Shown in pieces: positions 8,995 to 17,709 of a stretch of 64,000 nt of DNA. The first letter of the stretch is position 1. Each line of letters begins with the position of its first letter. The notes under the pieces were generated by a model that was not told where the DNA came from, did not search any database, and saw nothing but the letters and a program-made list of their open reading frames with translations. Made by a program: the position numbers and the translations under genes. Origin of the DNA: Bacillus sp. FSL K6-3431 (GTDB lineage: Bacteria > Bacillota > Bacilli > Bacillales > Bacillaceae_C); the NCBI RefSeq assembly GCF_038002605.1, contig NZ_JBBOCT010000001.1, positions 5,394,001-5,458,000 on the forward strand. Reading direction: 5' to 3'.

Positions 8995-10065
8995 ATGTCT
9001 ATTGAAAAAATAGCAGATCAACTTCTTAAACAAGCCCTACATTTTGCAGCCACAGATATCCACATTACTCCTCAAAAAAATAATTATTATATCCAATTTA
9101 GGCTACATGGTATGTTAGCTACAATCAAATCCATCCCACCCAAATCGGGAGATAGACTAATATCACATTTGAAATTTATGGCCTCAATGGATATTAGTGA
9201 AAAAAGAAAACCACAGAGTGGATCCTTCGAAGTAAATCTCAGCAATCTATTAGTAGCACTCAGAATTTCTACCCTTCCAACAACATTGGCAAAAGAAAGT
9301 CTTGTCATTCGTATCTTGCCTCAAGACCAATCCTTTTCACTTGAAAATATGACTTTATTTCCATCTGCTTCACATATTCTTAAATCTTTAATGGTACATT
9401 CGCATGGAATGATAATTTTTAGCGGTCCGACCGGAAGTGGGAAATCGACTACGATGTATGCGCTCGCTGAGCATTGTGCAAAGAAATTAAATCGCCGAGT
9501 AGTAACACTTGAAGACCCTGTTGAGAAACAAAACGACGCTTTATTGCAGGTCCAAGTAAATGAAAAAGCGGGAATCACGTATAATACCGGACTTAAGGCA
9601 ATTTTACGTCATGATCCTGATGTGATTATTATTGGAGAAATTCGGGATGCTGAGACAGCTCATATAGCGATCAGAGCGGCATTAACGGGCCATCTTGTTT
9701 TGTCGAGCTTGCACACGCGTGACGCTAAAGGAGCGATTTATCGGCTGTTGGAGTTTGGTGTAAAGCAACAAGAAATTGAACAAAGTTTACTAGCTATAAC
9801 TGCACAAAGAATACTGACGTTAATATGTCCTTTATGTGGATCTAATTGTTCTAAATATTGCACATATACAAACCAAGTAAAGAGAACGGGTGTATATGAA
9901 ATTCTATATAGACAAGCACTGGAGATGGCATTAAAAGAATCTAAAGGAGGCAAGGAAGTATATCATTATCCGACAATAAAAAAATTGATAGGAAAGGGGC
10001 ATGCGCTTGGCTACATTTCTATTGAAGAATATAAACGCTGGGTTTTTGAGGAAGTTGACGCTTAG
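8995..10065 (+). CDS. comGA: Competence pseudopilus ATPase ComGA
   Basis: A 356-residue type II secretion/type IV pilus assembly ATPase. It has Walker A GPTGSGKST (about residues 142-150), Walker B VIIIGEIRDAETA and the His box TGHLVLSSLHTRDA. It powers assembly of the ComGC pseudopilus that pulls DNA through the wall. The ATG at 8995 is in frame. An ATG at 8988, better spaced from AGGTGG, opens only a five-codon frame that overlaps it. It starts the comGA-GG operon and overlaps comGB by 65 bases. Confidence 0.95.
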   Translation: MSIEKIADQLLKQALHFAATDIHITPQKNNYYIQFRLHGMLATIKSIPPKSGDRLISHLKFMASMDISEKRKPQSGSFEVNLSNLLVALRISTLPTTLAKESLVIRILPQDQSFSLENMTLFPSASHILKSLMVHSHGMIIFSGPTGSGKSTTMYALAEHCAKKLNRRVVTLEDPVEKQNDALLQVQVNEKAGITYNTGLKAILRHDPDVIIIGEIRDAETAHIAIRAALTGHLVLSSLHTRDAKGAIYRLLEFGVKQQEIEQSLLAITAQRILTLICPLCGSNCSKYCTYTNQVKRTGVYEILYRQALEMALKESKGGKEVYHYPTIKKLIGKGHALGYISIEEYKRWVFEEVDA

Positions 10066-11068
10066 GGAACAAGGAAAAGCTTTGAATAGAATTAGCGATA
10101 TGCTTAATAATGGGTTTACATTGAACGAGGCTTTAGAATTTCAAAGTCGTTTGGATCGTAAACATTATACGTTATATGAATCGATGATTAAAAGCATTCA
10201 TAGCGGACAACCACTCTACGAAGTGTTCCACCAAAGTAATTTTGATAGTCAGGCATGTGCACAAATATTTTTTGCCGATAAACATGGCTTTATCGCTGAA
10301 GCATTAAAAGAAAGCGGTCAATATTTATTACGAAAAACGGAAGAACGAAAAAAATTATCTAACTTAATGCAATACCCACTTATATTACTATTTGTACTAG
10401 TAATCATTGGCATTCTAATGCAAGTGCTCTTACTTCCCCGTTTTAACATGCTTTATCGTTCGATGGACTTTCATCAAGGTTTAGGTATTAAACTTATCCT
10501 CTATTTCACGCAAAATATTTCCTACTATTTAATTTCGTTAATAGGCATAATATGCATCATTTTTATTATGACCAAATGGCTTTTTAATAAAAAAACTGCC
10601 CTTGAAAAAGCTTCGCTTTATTCACGTATTCCGTTCCTCCACTCTTTCTATACATTGTATCAGACTGCCTTTTTCTCAAGAGAATGGAGCTTTCTATTAA
10701 AAAGTGGATTTTCTGTTAATGAAACACTTAAAGTGATGGAATCACAAAGCTTTAGACCATTATTGCGTGAAACGGCCGTGAACATTAAAGAGCTACTCAT
10801 GTTTGGTTATTCTTTTTCCGATGCGATATCACATCTCCCTTTTTTGGAGGAGGAAATGAAGATAATCATTGCTCATGGTGAACAAAATGGGCGGCTTGAT
10901 AGTGAATTACATTATTACAGTCATATCTGTTTACAATCACTAGAAGAGAAGACAATGAAAATGTTTCAAATCATTCAACCAATTATATTTATCCTCATCG
11001 GATTAATTGTGATCGCTGTATATATGTCGATTTTTTTACCGATGTTTCAAATGATTGAATCAATCTAA
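10001..11068 (+). CDS. comGB: Competence pseudopilus membrane platform ComGB
   Basis: A 355-residue polytopic protein of the GspF/PilC type, with two T2SF domains each followed by membrane helices (about 115-145, 160-190 and 325-350). It forms the inner-membrane platform on which ComGA acts. The ATG at 10001 lies inside comGA behind GGAAAGGGG. An in-frame TTG at 10055, at the comGA stop, is an alternative start. Order and overlap fit the comG operon. Confidence 0.92.
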   Translation: MRLATFLLKNINAGFLRKLTLREQGKALNRISDMLNNGFTLNEALEFQSRLDRKHYTLYESMIKSIHSGQPLYEVFHQSNFDSQACAQIFFADKHGFIAEALKESGQYLLRKTEERKKLSNLMQYPLILLFVLVIIGILMQVLLLPRFNMLYRSMDFHQGLGIKLILYFTQNISYYLISLIGIICIIFIMTKWLFNKKTALEKASLYSRIPFLHSFYTLYQTAFFSREWSFLLKSGFSVNETLKVMESQSFRPLLRETAVNIKELLMFGYSFSDAISHLPFLEEEMKIIIAHGEQNGRLDSELHYYSHICLQSLEEKTMKMFQIIQPIIFILIGLIVIAVYMSIFLPMFQMIESI

Positions 11069-11087
11069 AAAGGAGAGAAAATCTATA

Positions 11088-11408
11088 ATGAAAAATTTAA
11101 TAAACAATCAAAAAGCCTTTACCTTAATAGAAATGATGATTGTTTTACTCGTTATTACGATTATCCTGCTTGTTGCATTACCTAATGTAACAAAACATAG
11201 CTCATCAATAAATGAGAAGGGGTGCCTGGCATATGTGCAAATGCTTCAAGGACAGGTTGAAGCATATCGCTTGGAAAATAGTGCTATTCCTGATGCTGCC
11301 AAATTAAAGGAATATATTGGATCAACTAACGAACTAGCTTGCCCCAATGGGAATCTGATCGCAATTGATGCTTCTGGAAAAGTAACAGCAAAAGTACAGA
11401 GTAATTAA
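11088..11408 (+). CDS. comGC: Major pseudopilin ComGC
   Basis: A 106-residue prepilin-like protein. The ATG at 11088 sits behind AAAAAGGAGAG. The N-methylation motif reads QKA|FTLIEMM, with Ala rather than Gly at the -1 position of the ComC peptidase site. It is followed by a hydrophobic helix and the ALPNVTKH motif. Cysteines near residues 46 and 87 could form the intramolecular disulfide known in ComGC. It is the main subunit of the transformation pseudopilus. Confidence 0.93.
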   Translation: MKNLINNQKAFTLIEMMIVLLVITIILLVALPNVTKHSSSINEKGCLAYVQMLQGQVEAYRLENSAIPDAAKLKEYIGSTNELACPNGNLIAIDASGKVTAKVQSN

Positions 11409-11409
11409 A

Positions 11410-11865
11410 TTGAAAATACTCCATTTAAATAATGCTGCAGATGAACGAGGTTTTACTTTATTAGAGGTATTGATCGTTATAACTGTATTAACGGTAATGC
11501 TTTCTTTCAGTGTATTTACATTAGGGAATTTTGCCGAAGTGATGCAGAAACAGCTGTTTATCACTAAACTCCAGTCGGATCTATTTTATGCTCAAGCCTA
11601 TGCGATTCATCAAAAGGAACCTGTTGTTGTGAGATTTTCGAAAGTTAAAAATGGGTATCAAGCGATGAGCAAAGATACTCAAACATTTTTATTCGAAAGG
11701 AAGATACCCGCTCCCATTTATTTGAGTGAGAGTAACTTGGTTAGTCTTACATTTACAGCTGAGGGTACCGTTTCAAACTTTGGAACAATTATATTTAAAA
11801 TGGGAAATAAAAGTATTAAATTAACTTTTTATATTGGAAGGGGGAGGTTTAGTGTTCAAGAATAA
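11410..11865 (+). CDS. comGD: Minor pseudopilin ComGD
   Basis: A 151-residue protein with the prepilin signature ERG|FTLLEVLIVITVL close to the N-terminus. The likely start is TTG 11410, one base after the comGC stop, so translation is probably coupled. The body is a globular beta-rich domain of the GspH/pseudopilin type. As a minor pseudopilin it should help to initiate or cap the ComGC filament. Its end overlaps comGE. Confidence 0.88.
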   Translation: MKILHLNNAADERGFTLLEVLIVITVLTVMLSFSVFTLGNFAEVMQKQLFITKLQSDLFYAQAYAIHQKEPVVVRFSKVKNGYQAMSKDTQTFLFERKIPAPIYLSESNLVSLTFTAEGTVSNFGTIIFKMGNKSIKLTFYIGRGRFSVQE

Positions 11866-12166
11866 CTTTGGCTTTACCTTCCTAGATTCCATTCTTTCTT
11901 TAAGTTTTATTTTGCTACTGACTATTACTATGTTTCCGTTTCTTTTTAATATGCTGAATCATTTGAGTGAAGAAAAAAAGGAATTGACTGCTTACAGGCT
12001 ATTGTTCGAATATGTGGAAAACCAAATAACAATGTATGATGGGATGTCTGAATATAGGACAGTAAGAAATATGGAATTTGAATTAACGCTATCGCTAGAA
12101 GGGGGCGAAGGAGGCTGGAGTGCTTGTGTGTATTATGAAGAACTGGAAAGATGTATTAAACAATGA
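11852..12166 (+). CDS. comGE: Minor pseudopilin ComGE
   Basis: A 104-residue protein starting at GTG 11852, chosen because GGAAGGGGGAGG lies just upstream; an in-frame TTG at 11834 would include the ribosome binding site. It has the short prepilin-like leader NNFG|FTFLDSILSL followed by a hydrophobic helix. It overlaps comGD at its start and comGF at its end. The assignment rests on operon position plus the prepilin-like N-terminus. Confidence 0.82.
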   Translation: MFKNNFGFTFLDSILSLSFILLLTITMFPFLFNMLNHLSEEKKELTAYRLLFEYVENQITMYDGMSEYRTVRNMEFELTLSLEGGEGGWSACVYYEELERCIKQ

Positions 12167-12629
12167 TTCTGGATTCACATTATTGGAATCCATTTTGTCC
12201 ATGTTGATATTGATGACAATTATGACGATTTTACCGCTCATTTTTTATGCCTTCTCCGCGATCGATCGTTCCGTAAATGTAGAGGATGATTTTGAATGGA
12301 ATTTGTTTCTGATTCAATTTCGAAATGAAGTTAAAAATGCGGATAGGCTTATCATTTATAGTAACCGTGTATTTATCGATAAACCTGAGCAACAGTCTAT
12401 CTATTATGAGCAGTATGGTACTTCTATCAGGAGAAGGGTGAATAACTTCGGACATGAGATTGTCCTTCAAGAGCTTAAAAAGGCTAAATTTGAGAAAGAC
12501 GAGGGAGCTCTACTACTTCAAGTAGAATTTCTGAATGGAACAAATGAAGAAGCAAGGATTTCTATACCAGTGATGGAGGAGGAAGAACCATTAGAAATGA
12601 AAAAGGAGTCGTATATCCAATTACATTAA
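12120..12629 (+). CDS. comGF: Minor pseudopilin ComGF
   Basis: A 169-residue protein starting at GTG 12120 behind GAAGGAGG. It has the prepilin signature DSG|FTLLESILSMLIL and a C-terminal globular region matching ComGF (FLIQFRNEVKNADRL). It overlaps comGE by 47 bases and comGG by about 40, as in a tightly coupled operon. Confidence 0.88.
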   Translation: MLVCIMKNWKDVLNNDSGFTLLESILSMLILMTIMTILPLIFYAFSAIDRSVNVEDDFEWNLFLIQFRNEVKNADRLIIYSNRVFIDKPEQQSIYYEQYGTSIRRRVNNFGHEIVLQELKKAKFEKDEGALLLQVEFLNGTNEEARISIPVMEEEEPLEMKKESYIQLH

Positions 12630-12757
12630 TCATTACTTTCATTTCATTTTTAGTATTAATGGAAGCGTCACAGATTTATATATCAGAATTGGCTTATTTG
12701 ATGGAGATGAAGGAATATTATCAAGAAGAGATTAAACTATTGTTGAGGAATAGGTAG
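12590..12757 (+). CDS. comGG: Short ComGG-like pseudopilin with apparent AUU start
   Basis: The frame encodes IRNEKG|VVYPITLIITFISF, the prepilin-like leader and helix of ComGG, and stops after 55 residues; B. subtilis ComGG has about 124. The frame is open from 12548 but contains no ATG, GTG or TTG before the leader. ATT 12590 is 7 bases behind a strong GGAGGAGG, and the homologous position in relatives is the initiator Met. It is either AUU-initiated and C-terminally truncated, or a decaying gene. No downstream frame continues the protein. Confidence 0.6.
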   Translation: MRNEKGVVYPITLIITFISFLVLMEASQIYISELAYLMEMKEYYQEEIKLLLRNR

Positions 12758-12839
12758 AGAATAGGAAGATGCCGAATTGGAATAATTGATTTATAATAGT
12801 AACATAGAAGGATATGAAGAGGATACAGGAGTGTGAAGG

Positions 12840-13367
12840 ATGACAAGGGCTATTTATTTAATTGGATTTATGGGAGCTGGAAAAACGGAGATTGGAAAGG
12901 TACTTGGAGAAAAAAGTGGATCCGAAGTTATTGATATGGATGAGCGAATCGTAAAAGAAGCAGGAATGCAGATTAGCGACATGTTTAATCGGTATGGAGA
13001 AGTTTACTTTAGGGAAAAGGAATCTCAGGTCTTAAAGGTGATTGGTAAAGATTCCACGATCGTAACAACAGGAGGCGGTGTCATATTAAAGGAAGAAAAT
13101 CGCGGTTTTTTAAAAGAAAAAGGAATGGTTGTTTTTTTACAATGTAGACCAGAAGTAATTGTAAATAGACTAAAAGATGACTTAACACGTCCGCTAATTC
13201 GCCAGAAATCACTTGCAGATATTGTAGATATGTATAATGCACGTCTCCCATTATATTTGGAATGTGCAGATATTGTTATTGACACGACTAATTTAACGAT
13301 AGAAGAAGCTGCGTCATTAATCAAGGAACGGATAAAATTAGGATCGAAGGGTAATACTTCCTATTAA
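12840..13367 (+). CDS. aroK: Shikimate kinase
   Basis: A 175-residue P-loop enzyme that phosphorylates shikimate at the 3-hydroxyl in chorismate synthesis. It has Walker A GFMGAGKTE, the shikimate-binding DMDERI, the GGGV loop and the LID-region Arg in TRPLI. The ATG at 12840 follows CAGGAGTGTGAAGG. It stands between comG and yqzE. The Glu after the P-loop Thr replaces the more usual Thr or Ser but is not at a catalytic position. Confidence 0.92.
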   Translation: MTRAIYLIGFMGAGKTEIGKVLGEKSGSEVIDMDERIVKEAGMQISDMFNRYGEVYFREKESQVLKVIGKDSTIVTTGGGVILKEENRGFLKEKGMVVFLQCRPEVIVNRLKDDLTRPLIRQKSLADIVDMYNARLPLYLECADIVIDTTNLTIEEAASLIKERIKLGSKGNTSY

Positions 13368-13387
13368 AATAGGAAGGAGGTGGAGAA

Positions 13388-13564
13388 ATGCAAGTGAATG
13401 ATTACGTCAAGTATATGACTGAAACATTTGTAAAGCATTTTGATCAGCCTAAATCTGACAGAAAGAAATTGAGGATGGAAAGAAAAGGATTCAAGGCTCC
13501 GATTCTTTTTCGGTTATTTGGGCTAATGCCATTATCTATAAAGATGTTTTTTCGAAGAAGCTGA
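13388..13564 (+). CDS. yqzE: YqzE family small protein
   Basis: A 58-residue basic protein behind the strong site AGGAAGGAGGTGGAG. It begins MQVNDYVKYMTETFV and ends FGLMPLSIKMFFRRS, the pattern of the YqzE family seen next to comG in bacilli. In B. subtilis, yqzE belongs to the ComK regulon, though its function is unknown. Its stop codon lies in the arm of a stable hairpin. Confidence 0.85.
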   Translation: MQVNDYVKYMTETFVKHFDQPKSDRKKLRMERKGFKAPILFRLFGLMPLSIKMFFRRS

Positions 13565-13591
13565 TTCAAATATTTTTTTTGAATCAGCTTC
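13557..13591. terminator. Perfect 14-bp hairpin after yqzE
   Basis: GAAGCTGATTCAAA pairs perfectly with TTTGAATCAGCTTC around a T-rich seven-base loop. There is no U-run after either arm, so it may protect the 3' end or act with factor help rather than be a classical intrinsic terminator. Confidence 0.5.
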
Positions 13592-13624
13592 CGAGAACAA
13601 TGAGTTTCGTGCTTGTTCCGCATG

Positions 13625-14419
13625 TTAAATCCTTGTCGCCATATGAAAAACACCGCCATTTATGACCTCAATGTTAATGAATGGTTCATATTGTTCTTTA
13701 AGTCCTTCTTTTTCAGTCTCATATGTTTCCGGTTTTTCTTCATAATCCGCATAGAAATGATTTAATAATTGTAAATCATCTTCCCATCTTTTCACTGCAT
13801 CTTCTGCCCAACTATGATTATTTTGCGATAATTCATTTATTAAATAAGCTTCCATTCTATTTAATCCACTTTCCGGTTTAATGATTGGTGAGATAGTAAA
13901 ACAATAGTCAGGAATTTTTGAATGAAATGTTAGATGGTTAAGCTTTTCTTGGAACTGTTCAACGATAATGCCATTAAGTAAATTTAAACCAATAGATCTT
14001 ATGACGTCGCGTTTTCTATCACATTGATATGATATTTTTAAATTTAAAACAAGCCATGGGTGCAATGGAATTTGTCTTGTGTGATTAGCAAGTTGAGGCT
14101 CCTCATATACCATCATATAACTAGCTAGCTTTTTGCTCGTACGAAATAATTGATGGAGTCGCGGTGCACCAAAATGAATTAATTCACCTTTCATGTCATC
14201 GGGTGCACGTTCTTGATCTGAAATATATGTTACCTTCATTGGGTTAGGAATACCGTTCGTCTTTTCTAGATATACCCAATAGAATGGTCGATTCATTAAT
14301 TCCTTATCCATTTCAATTGATAGTTGAACAGTAAGGAAACCATCTCCATTCTCGGTAATCTGACAATCATTCGCCTCGAAAAAACGCTCAAGATATTGAT
14401 GAATTTCTTTTTGAAGCAT
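13625..14419 (-). CDS. yqhG: YqhG family protein
   Basis: A 264-residue protein with the WVYLEKTNGIPNPM and HFGAPRLHQLF blocks typical of YqhG, a family always found beside the yqhH helicase gene. It is soluble and acidic with no recognised catalytic motif. The ATG at 14419 lies within the end of yqhH (32-base overlap), so the two are co-translated from one minus-strand message. The function is unknown; a joint role with the SNF2 helicase is inferred from context. Confidence 0.85.
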   Translation of the reverse strand: MLQKEIHQYLERFFEANDCQITENGDGFLTVQLSIEMDKELMNRPFYWVYLEKTNGIPNPMKVTYISDQERAPDDMKGELIHFGAPRLHQLFRTSKKLASYMMVYEEPQLANHTRQIPLHPWLVLNLKISYQCDRKRDVIRSIGLNLLNGIIVEQFQEKLNHLTFHSKIPDYCFTISPIIKPESGLNRMEAYLINELSQNNHSWAEDAVKRWEDDLQLLNHFYADYEEKPETYETEKEGLKEQYEPFINIEVINGGVFHMATRI

Positions 14420-16088
14420 GTTCTATATCTTCCTTTCGCATCGTGTCTGCAAATTGAATCAATGAGGAGAGATTATCCATTTTCACTTTCATTTCTCCTT
14501 CTGATTGTGATTGTTGAAAAATATCATTAAAATAATCTTCCATATTACTGCAATCAAGATTTGTTAAAATTTCATCCAATTCACCAACTACTCGTTCAAA
14601 TAGCTTAATTTTTTCATATAACAGCTCTAGAATATGTTCTTCAATCGTATCTTTAATGGCGAAATTATATATATGTACATCTTTTTCCTGTCCAAGTCGA
14701 TGTACACGGCCTATTCTTTGTTCCAGTTTCATTGGGTTCCAGGGTAAATCAAAATTAATGACATGACTGCAGAATTGTAAGTTGATTCCTTCGCCACCTG
14801 CTTCTGTCGCGATTAGCACTTGAGCTTGATTTTTAAAAAGATCGCGCATCCAATCTTTTTTACCACGTTTAAAGCCACCTCTAAAAGGTACGGAACGAAT
14901 CCCATGCTGTTGCAAAAACCATTGTAAATATAATTGTGTTGCTCGATATTCAGTAAAAATAATAACTTTATCATTGATTGACTGAATTAATTCCAAGGCT
15001 TTTTCCGCCTTCGAGTTTTGCTTCACTTTTTCAATTTTTGTGTGAATATATTGGAGTGATTGCTTATATTCCTCGGACGGTTCTTCATATTTATTTAGCA
15101 TATTTTTAAGGGTGAAAAAAACTGCCTCTCTGCTACTGCATGCTTCTCTCTTTAATGTGAGTAAGGAAAATCCGTGAGGTTTAAACTCAGAATCTCCACT
15201 ATTTAAAGACTCTAGTGAATCATATAATTCACGTTCCTCAGTCGTAAATTCAATAGGAATTGCTTCAACTTTTCGCTCTGTCCATTCAATTCCGGTTGTC
15301 GCCCTCCGATTACGAATCATCACTTTATTAACTAAGTCTTTTAAATGTTCATCTTCTTGTATACTCAAACGTTTGTTTTTGTACTTTTCTAAAAAGACAC
15401 TTTGGCTTCCTAAGTGACCCGGTTTTAATAAAGAAACGAGATAAAAAATTTCCTCGATTCTATTTTGTATGGGGGTAGCTGTTAAAAGTAAACAAAACTT
15501 TTTTTTCAGAGATTGAACAAATTCATAGTTTTTCGTTTTGTGATTTTTAAGTTTATGTGCTTCATCAATAATAATTAAATCATAATGTTGTTTAGCAATG
15601 ATCTCCTTGTGAGGGCTGCGCTTGGCTGTGTCAATGGAAGAAACAACACAATCATATTGCTCCCATACATAACTTTTTCGCTGTGCGACGGCGGAAATAT
15701 AGAATTTAGAGTTAAGCTCGGCAACCCATTGGGAAACTAGGGATGCTGGTACAAGAATTAACACCTTCTTTACTAACCCGCGAATCATATATTCTTTTAA
15801 AATTAGACCAGCTTCAATTGTTTTACCAAGTCCGACTTCATCAGCTAAAATAGCTTTTCCGTTCATGTTCTCTACAACTTGTTTAGCAGTTTCTAGTTGA
15901 TGCGGTAAAGGCGTAAGGTTCGGTAAAAACTTAGTAGCTAAAAGTCCTTCAAACTCAGGTACACATAAATGACTTTCCGCTTGTGTAGATAAATGTATCA
16001 TCTCCTGCGAAGCCCAAGGCCCATCTTTTTCTAACCTATTTAAAAATTCCTCTTTCCAAATATGATCAAATGTGATTTTAACAGACAT
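14388..16088 (-). CDS. yqhH: SNF2-family DNA helicase/ATPase YqhH
   Basis: A 566-residue SNF2/RapA-like helicase. Walker A is LADEVGLGKTIEAG, motif II is IIDEAHKLKN, motif III is LLTATPIQNR, and the C-terminal helicase motifs include EAGGEGINLQ and RIGRVHRLGQ. The start ATG at 16088 follows TTAGGAGGC; a longer frame to 16139 adds 17 unsupported residues. It probably remodels protein-DNA or transcription complexes. It is transcribed divergently from the glycine cleavage operon. Confidence 0.92.
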   Translation of the reverse strand: MSVKITFDHIWKEEFLNRLEKDGPWASQEMIHLSTQAESHLCVPEFEGLLATKFLPNLTPLPHQLETAKQVVENMNGKAILADEVGLGKTIEAGLILKEYMIRGLVKKVLILVPASLVSQWVAELNSKFYISAVAQRKSYVWEQYDCVVSSIDTAKRSPHKEIIAKQHYDLIIIDEAHKLKNHKTKNYEFVQSLKKKFCLLLTATPIQNRIEEIFYLVSLLKPGHLGSQSVFLEKYKNKRLSIQEDEHLKDLVNKVMIRNRRATTGIEWTERKVEAIPIEFTTEERELYDSLESLNSGDSEFKPHGFSLLTLKREACSSREAVFFTLKNMLNKYEEPSEEYKQSLQYIHTKIEKVKQNSKAEKALELIQSINDKVIIFTEYRATQLYLQWFLQQHGIRSVPFRGGFKRGKKDWMRDLFKNQAQVLIATEAGGEGINLQFCSHVINFDLPWNPMKLEQRIGRVHRLGQEKDVHIYNFAIKDTIEEHILELLYEKIKLFERVVGELDEILTNLDCSNMEDYFNDIFQQSQSEGEMKVKMDNLSSLIQFADTMRKEDIEHASKRNSSIS

Positions 16089-16302
16089 TATAAGCCTCCT
16101 AACGATTAGAGGAAAAACATTGATAGACAAGAGAAACAATGTTACGATATATTCAGAAATGGGCGAATTGTTTTTTAATATTTCGTGAGAAATTTAATCA
16201 TCATTTTGAAGTAGTCCTACCAAGTCCGCTTCATCCGAAATGCATATGTTTCCACTTGGTGAATAGTATATCCAATAGTGCAATTAAATATAGGCGAATG
16301 AA

Positions 16303-16523
16303 AATAAGGGGAGAGACTGCAAATTGCAGCACCGAAGGAGCAAGCAACATTGTTGTGAATCTCTCAGGTAAAAAGACCCTTATTTGACGCAACTCTGGAG
16401 AGTGTTCTGCCATATTGCAGAACTACCAAAGGGGTAAGCCAGGACGTTATGGTGAAACTTTCAGGTGCCAGGACAGAGAATCCTTTTTTAATAAGAGGTC
16501 TTCTCTGTCCTTTTTATGTCAAA
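16303..16523 (+). promoter_or_regulatory. gcvT riboswitch: Tandem glycine riboswitch with expression-platform hairpin
   Basis: Two similar aptamers lie head to tail. The first (16303-16385) is closed by AATAAGGG/CCCTTATT and contains GGAGAGACTGC, CCGAAGGAGCAA and CTCTCAGGTAAAAAGACC. The second (16389-16478) contains CTCTGGAGAGTG, ACCAAAGGGGTAAGCC and CTTTCAGGTGCCAGGACAG. A terminator hairpin (AGGACAGAGAA.../TTCTCTGTCC, then TTTTT) follows at about 16470-16515. This is the classic glycine-responsive leader that switches on gcv expression when glycine is abundant. Confidence 0.95.
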
Positions 16524-16582
16524 AACTCTCCCAGCCGATTTAATCAAAAGTGTTTTTTTGTCTTTAAAAAGGAGGAAGGATA

Positions 16583-17689
16583 TTGTCCAAATTAAAACGA
16601 ACATCGCTTTTTTCGGTCTATCAAGACTACGGAGCCAAGACAATAGATTTCGGTGGATGGGAAATGCCAGTCCGGTTTTCCGGTATTAAAAAGGAACATG
16701 AAGCAGTAAGAAAATCCGCGGGCCTTTTTGATGTATCCCATATGGGGGAATTAATCATTACAGGAAAATCTAGTTTCGCTTTTTTACAAAAAATGCTGAC
16801 AAATGATTTATCAATATTAAAGAAAGGCAAGGTTTTATATTCAGTGATGTGTGATGAAAGCGGAGGAGTAGTGGATGATTTGCTCATCTATCAGCTTAGT
16901 CAAGAAGCATATTTACTCGTTGTTAACGCTGCAAATACGACTAAAGATCTAGAATGGCTGCAAAAACATATTATTGGAGAGGTGCAAATAAAAAATGTAT
17001 CAGATCAATATGCGCTTTTAGCTATTCAGGGACCAGAAGCAGAAAATATTTTGCAAAAGCTTATAGTTCATACTAACTTAAAAGAGGTAAATCCATTTCA
17101 TTTTAATGAATACGTTAATATAAATGGTTCATTCGGACTTGTATCAAGAACTGGATACACGGGTGAAGATGGATTTGAAATCTATTGTTCACCGGCTGCT
17201 GCGATAAAAATTTGGAATGATCTACTTGAAGCTGGAAAAGAACAGGGACTTTTGCCATGTGGGCTTGGAGCAAGAGATACGCTGCGATTTGAGGCGAAGT
17301 TACCGCTATATGGTCAAGAGATATCTTCTACTATCACACCACTTGAAGCAGGGCTTGGATTTGCTGTGAAATTAAATAAAAAGGAAGATTTTATCGGTAA
17401 ATCTGCACTGGAAAAACAAAGAGAGCATGGAATCCCACGAAAGATTGTTGGAATTGAGATGATTGACCGTGGGATTCCAAGGCAGGGCTATCAAGTTTTT
17501 TTAGCTGATGAAGAAATTGGTGTGGTTACTTCAGGAACACAATCCCCCACTTTTAAAAAGAATATTGGTCTAGGGTTAATTAAGTCGGAAATTTGTAATA
17601 TTGGTACAGAGCTTGAAATCGAAATCCGTAAGAAACGTTTAAGAGCTAAAATCATCGCAACCCCATTTTTAAAACGTTCGAAAAATTAG
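16583..17689 (+). CDS. gcvT: Glycine cleavage system T protein (aminomethyltransferase)
   Basis: A 368-residue enzyme that transfers the methylene group from aminomethyl-lipoyl H protein to tetrahydrofolate, releasing ammonia. It has the N-terminal FDVSHMGE block, the folate-binding Asp region ([14 protein letters not shown]) and the C-terminal barrel (GLGLIKSE). The TTG at 16583 is 5 bases behind GGAGGAAGG. It is the first gene of the riboswitch-controlled gcvT-gcvPA-gcvPB operon. Confidence 0.95.
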   Translation: MSKLKRTSLFSVYQDYGAKTIDFGGWEMPVRFSGIKKEHEAVRKSAGLFDVSHMGELIITGKSSFAFLQKMLTNDLSILKKGKVLYSVMCDESGGVVDDLLIYQLSQEAYLLVVNAANTTKDLEWLQKHIIGEVQIKNVSDQYALLAIQGPEAENILQKLIVHTNLKEVNPFHFNEYVNINGSFGLVSRTGYTGEDGFEIYCSPAAAIKIWNDLLEAGKEQGLLPCGLGARDTLRFEAKLPLYGQEISSTITPLEAGLGFAVKLNKKEDFIGKSALEKQREHGIPRKIVGIEMIDRGIPRQGYQVFLADEEIGVVTSGTQSPTFKKNIGLGLIKSEICNIGTELEIEIRKKRLRAKIIATPFLKRSKN

Positions 17690-17709
17690 GATATTGGGAG
17701 GTTGTCTTT

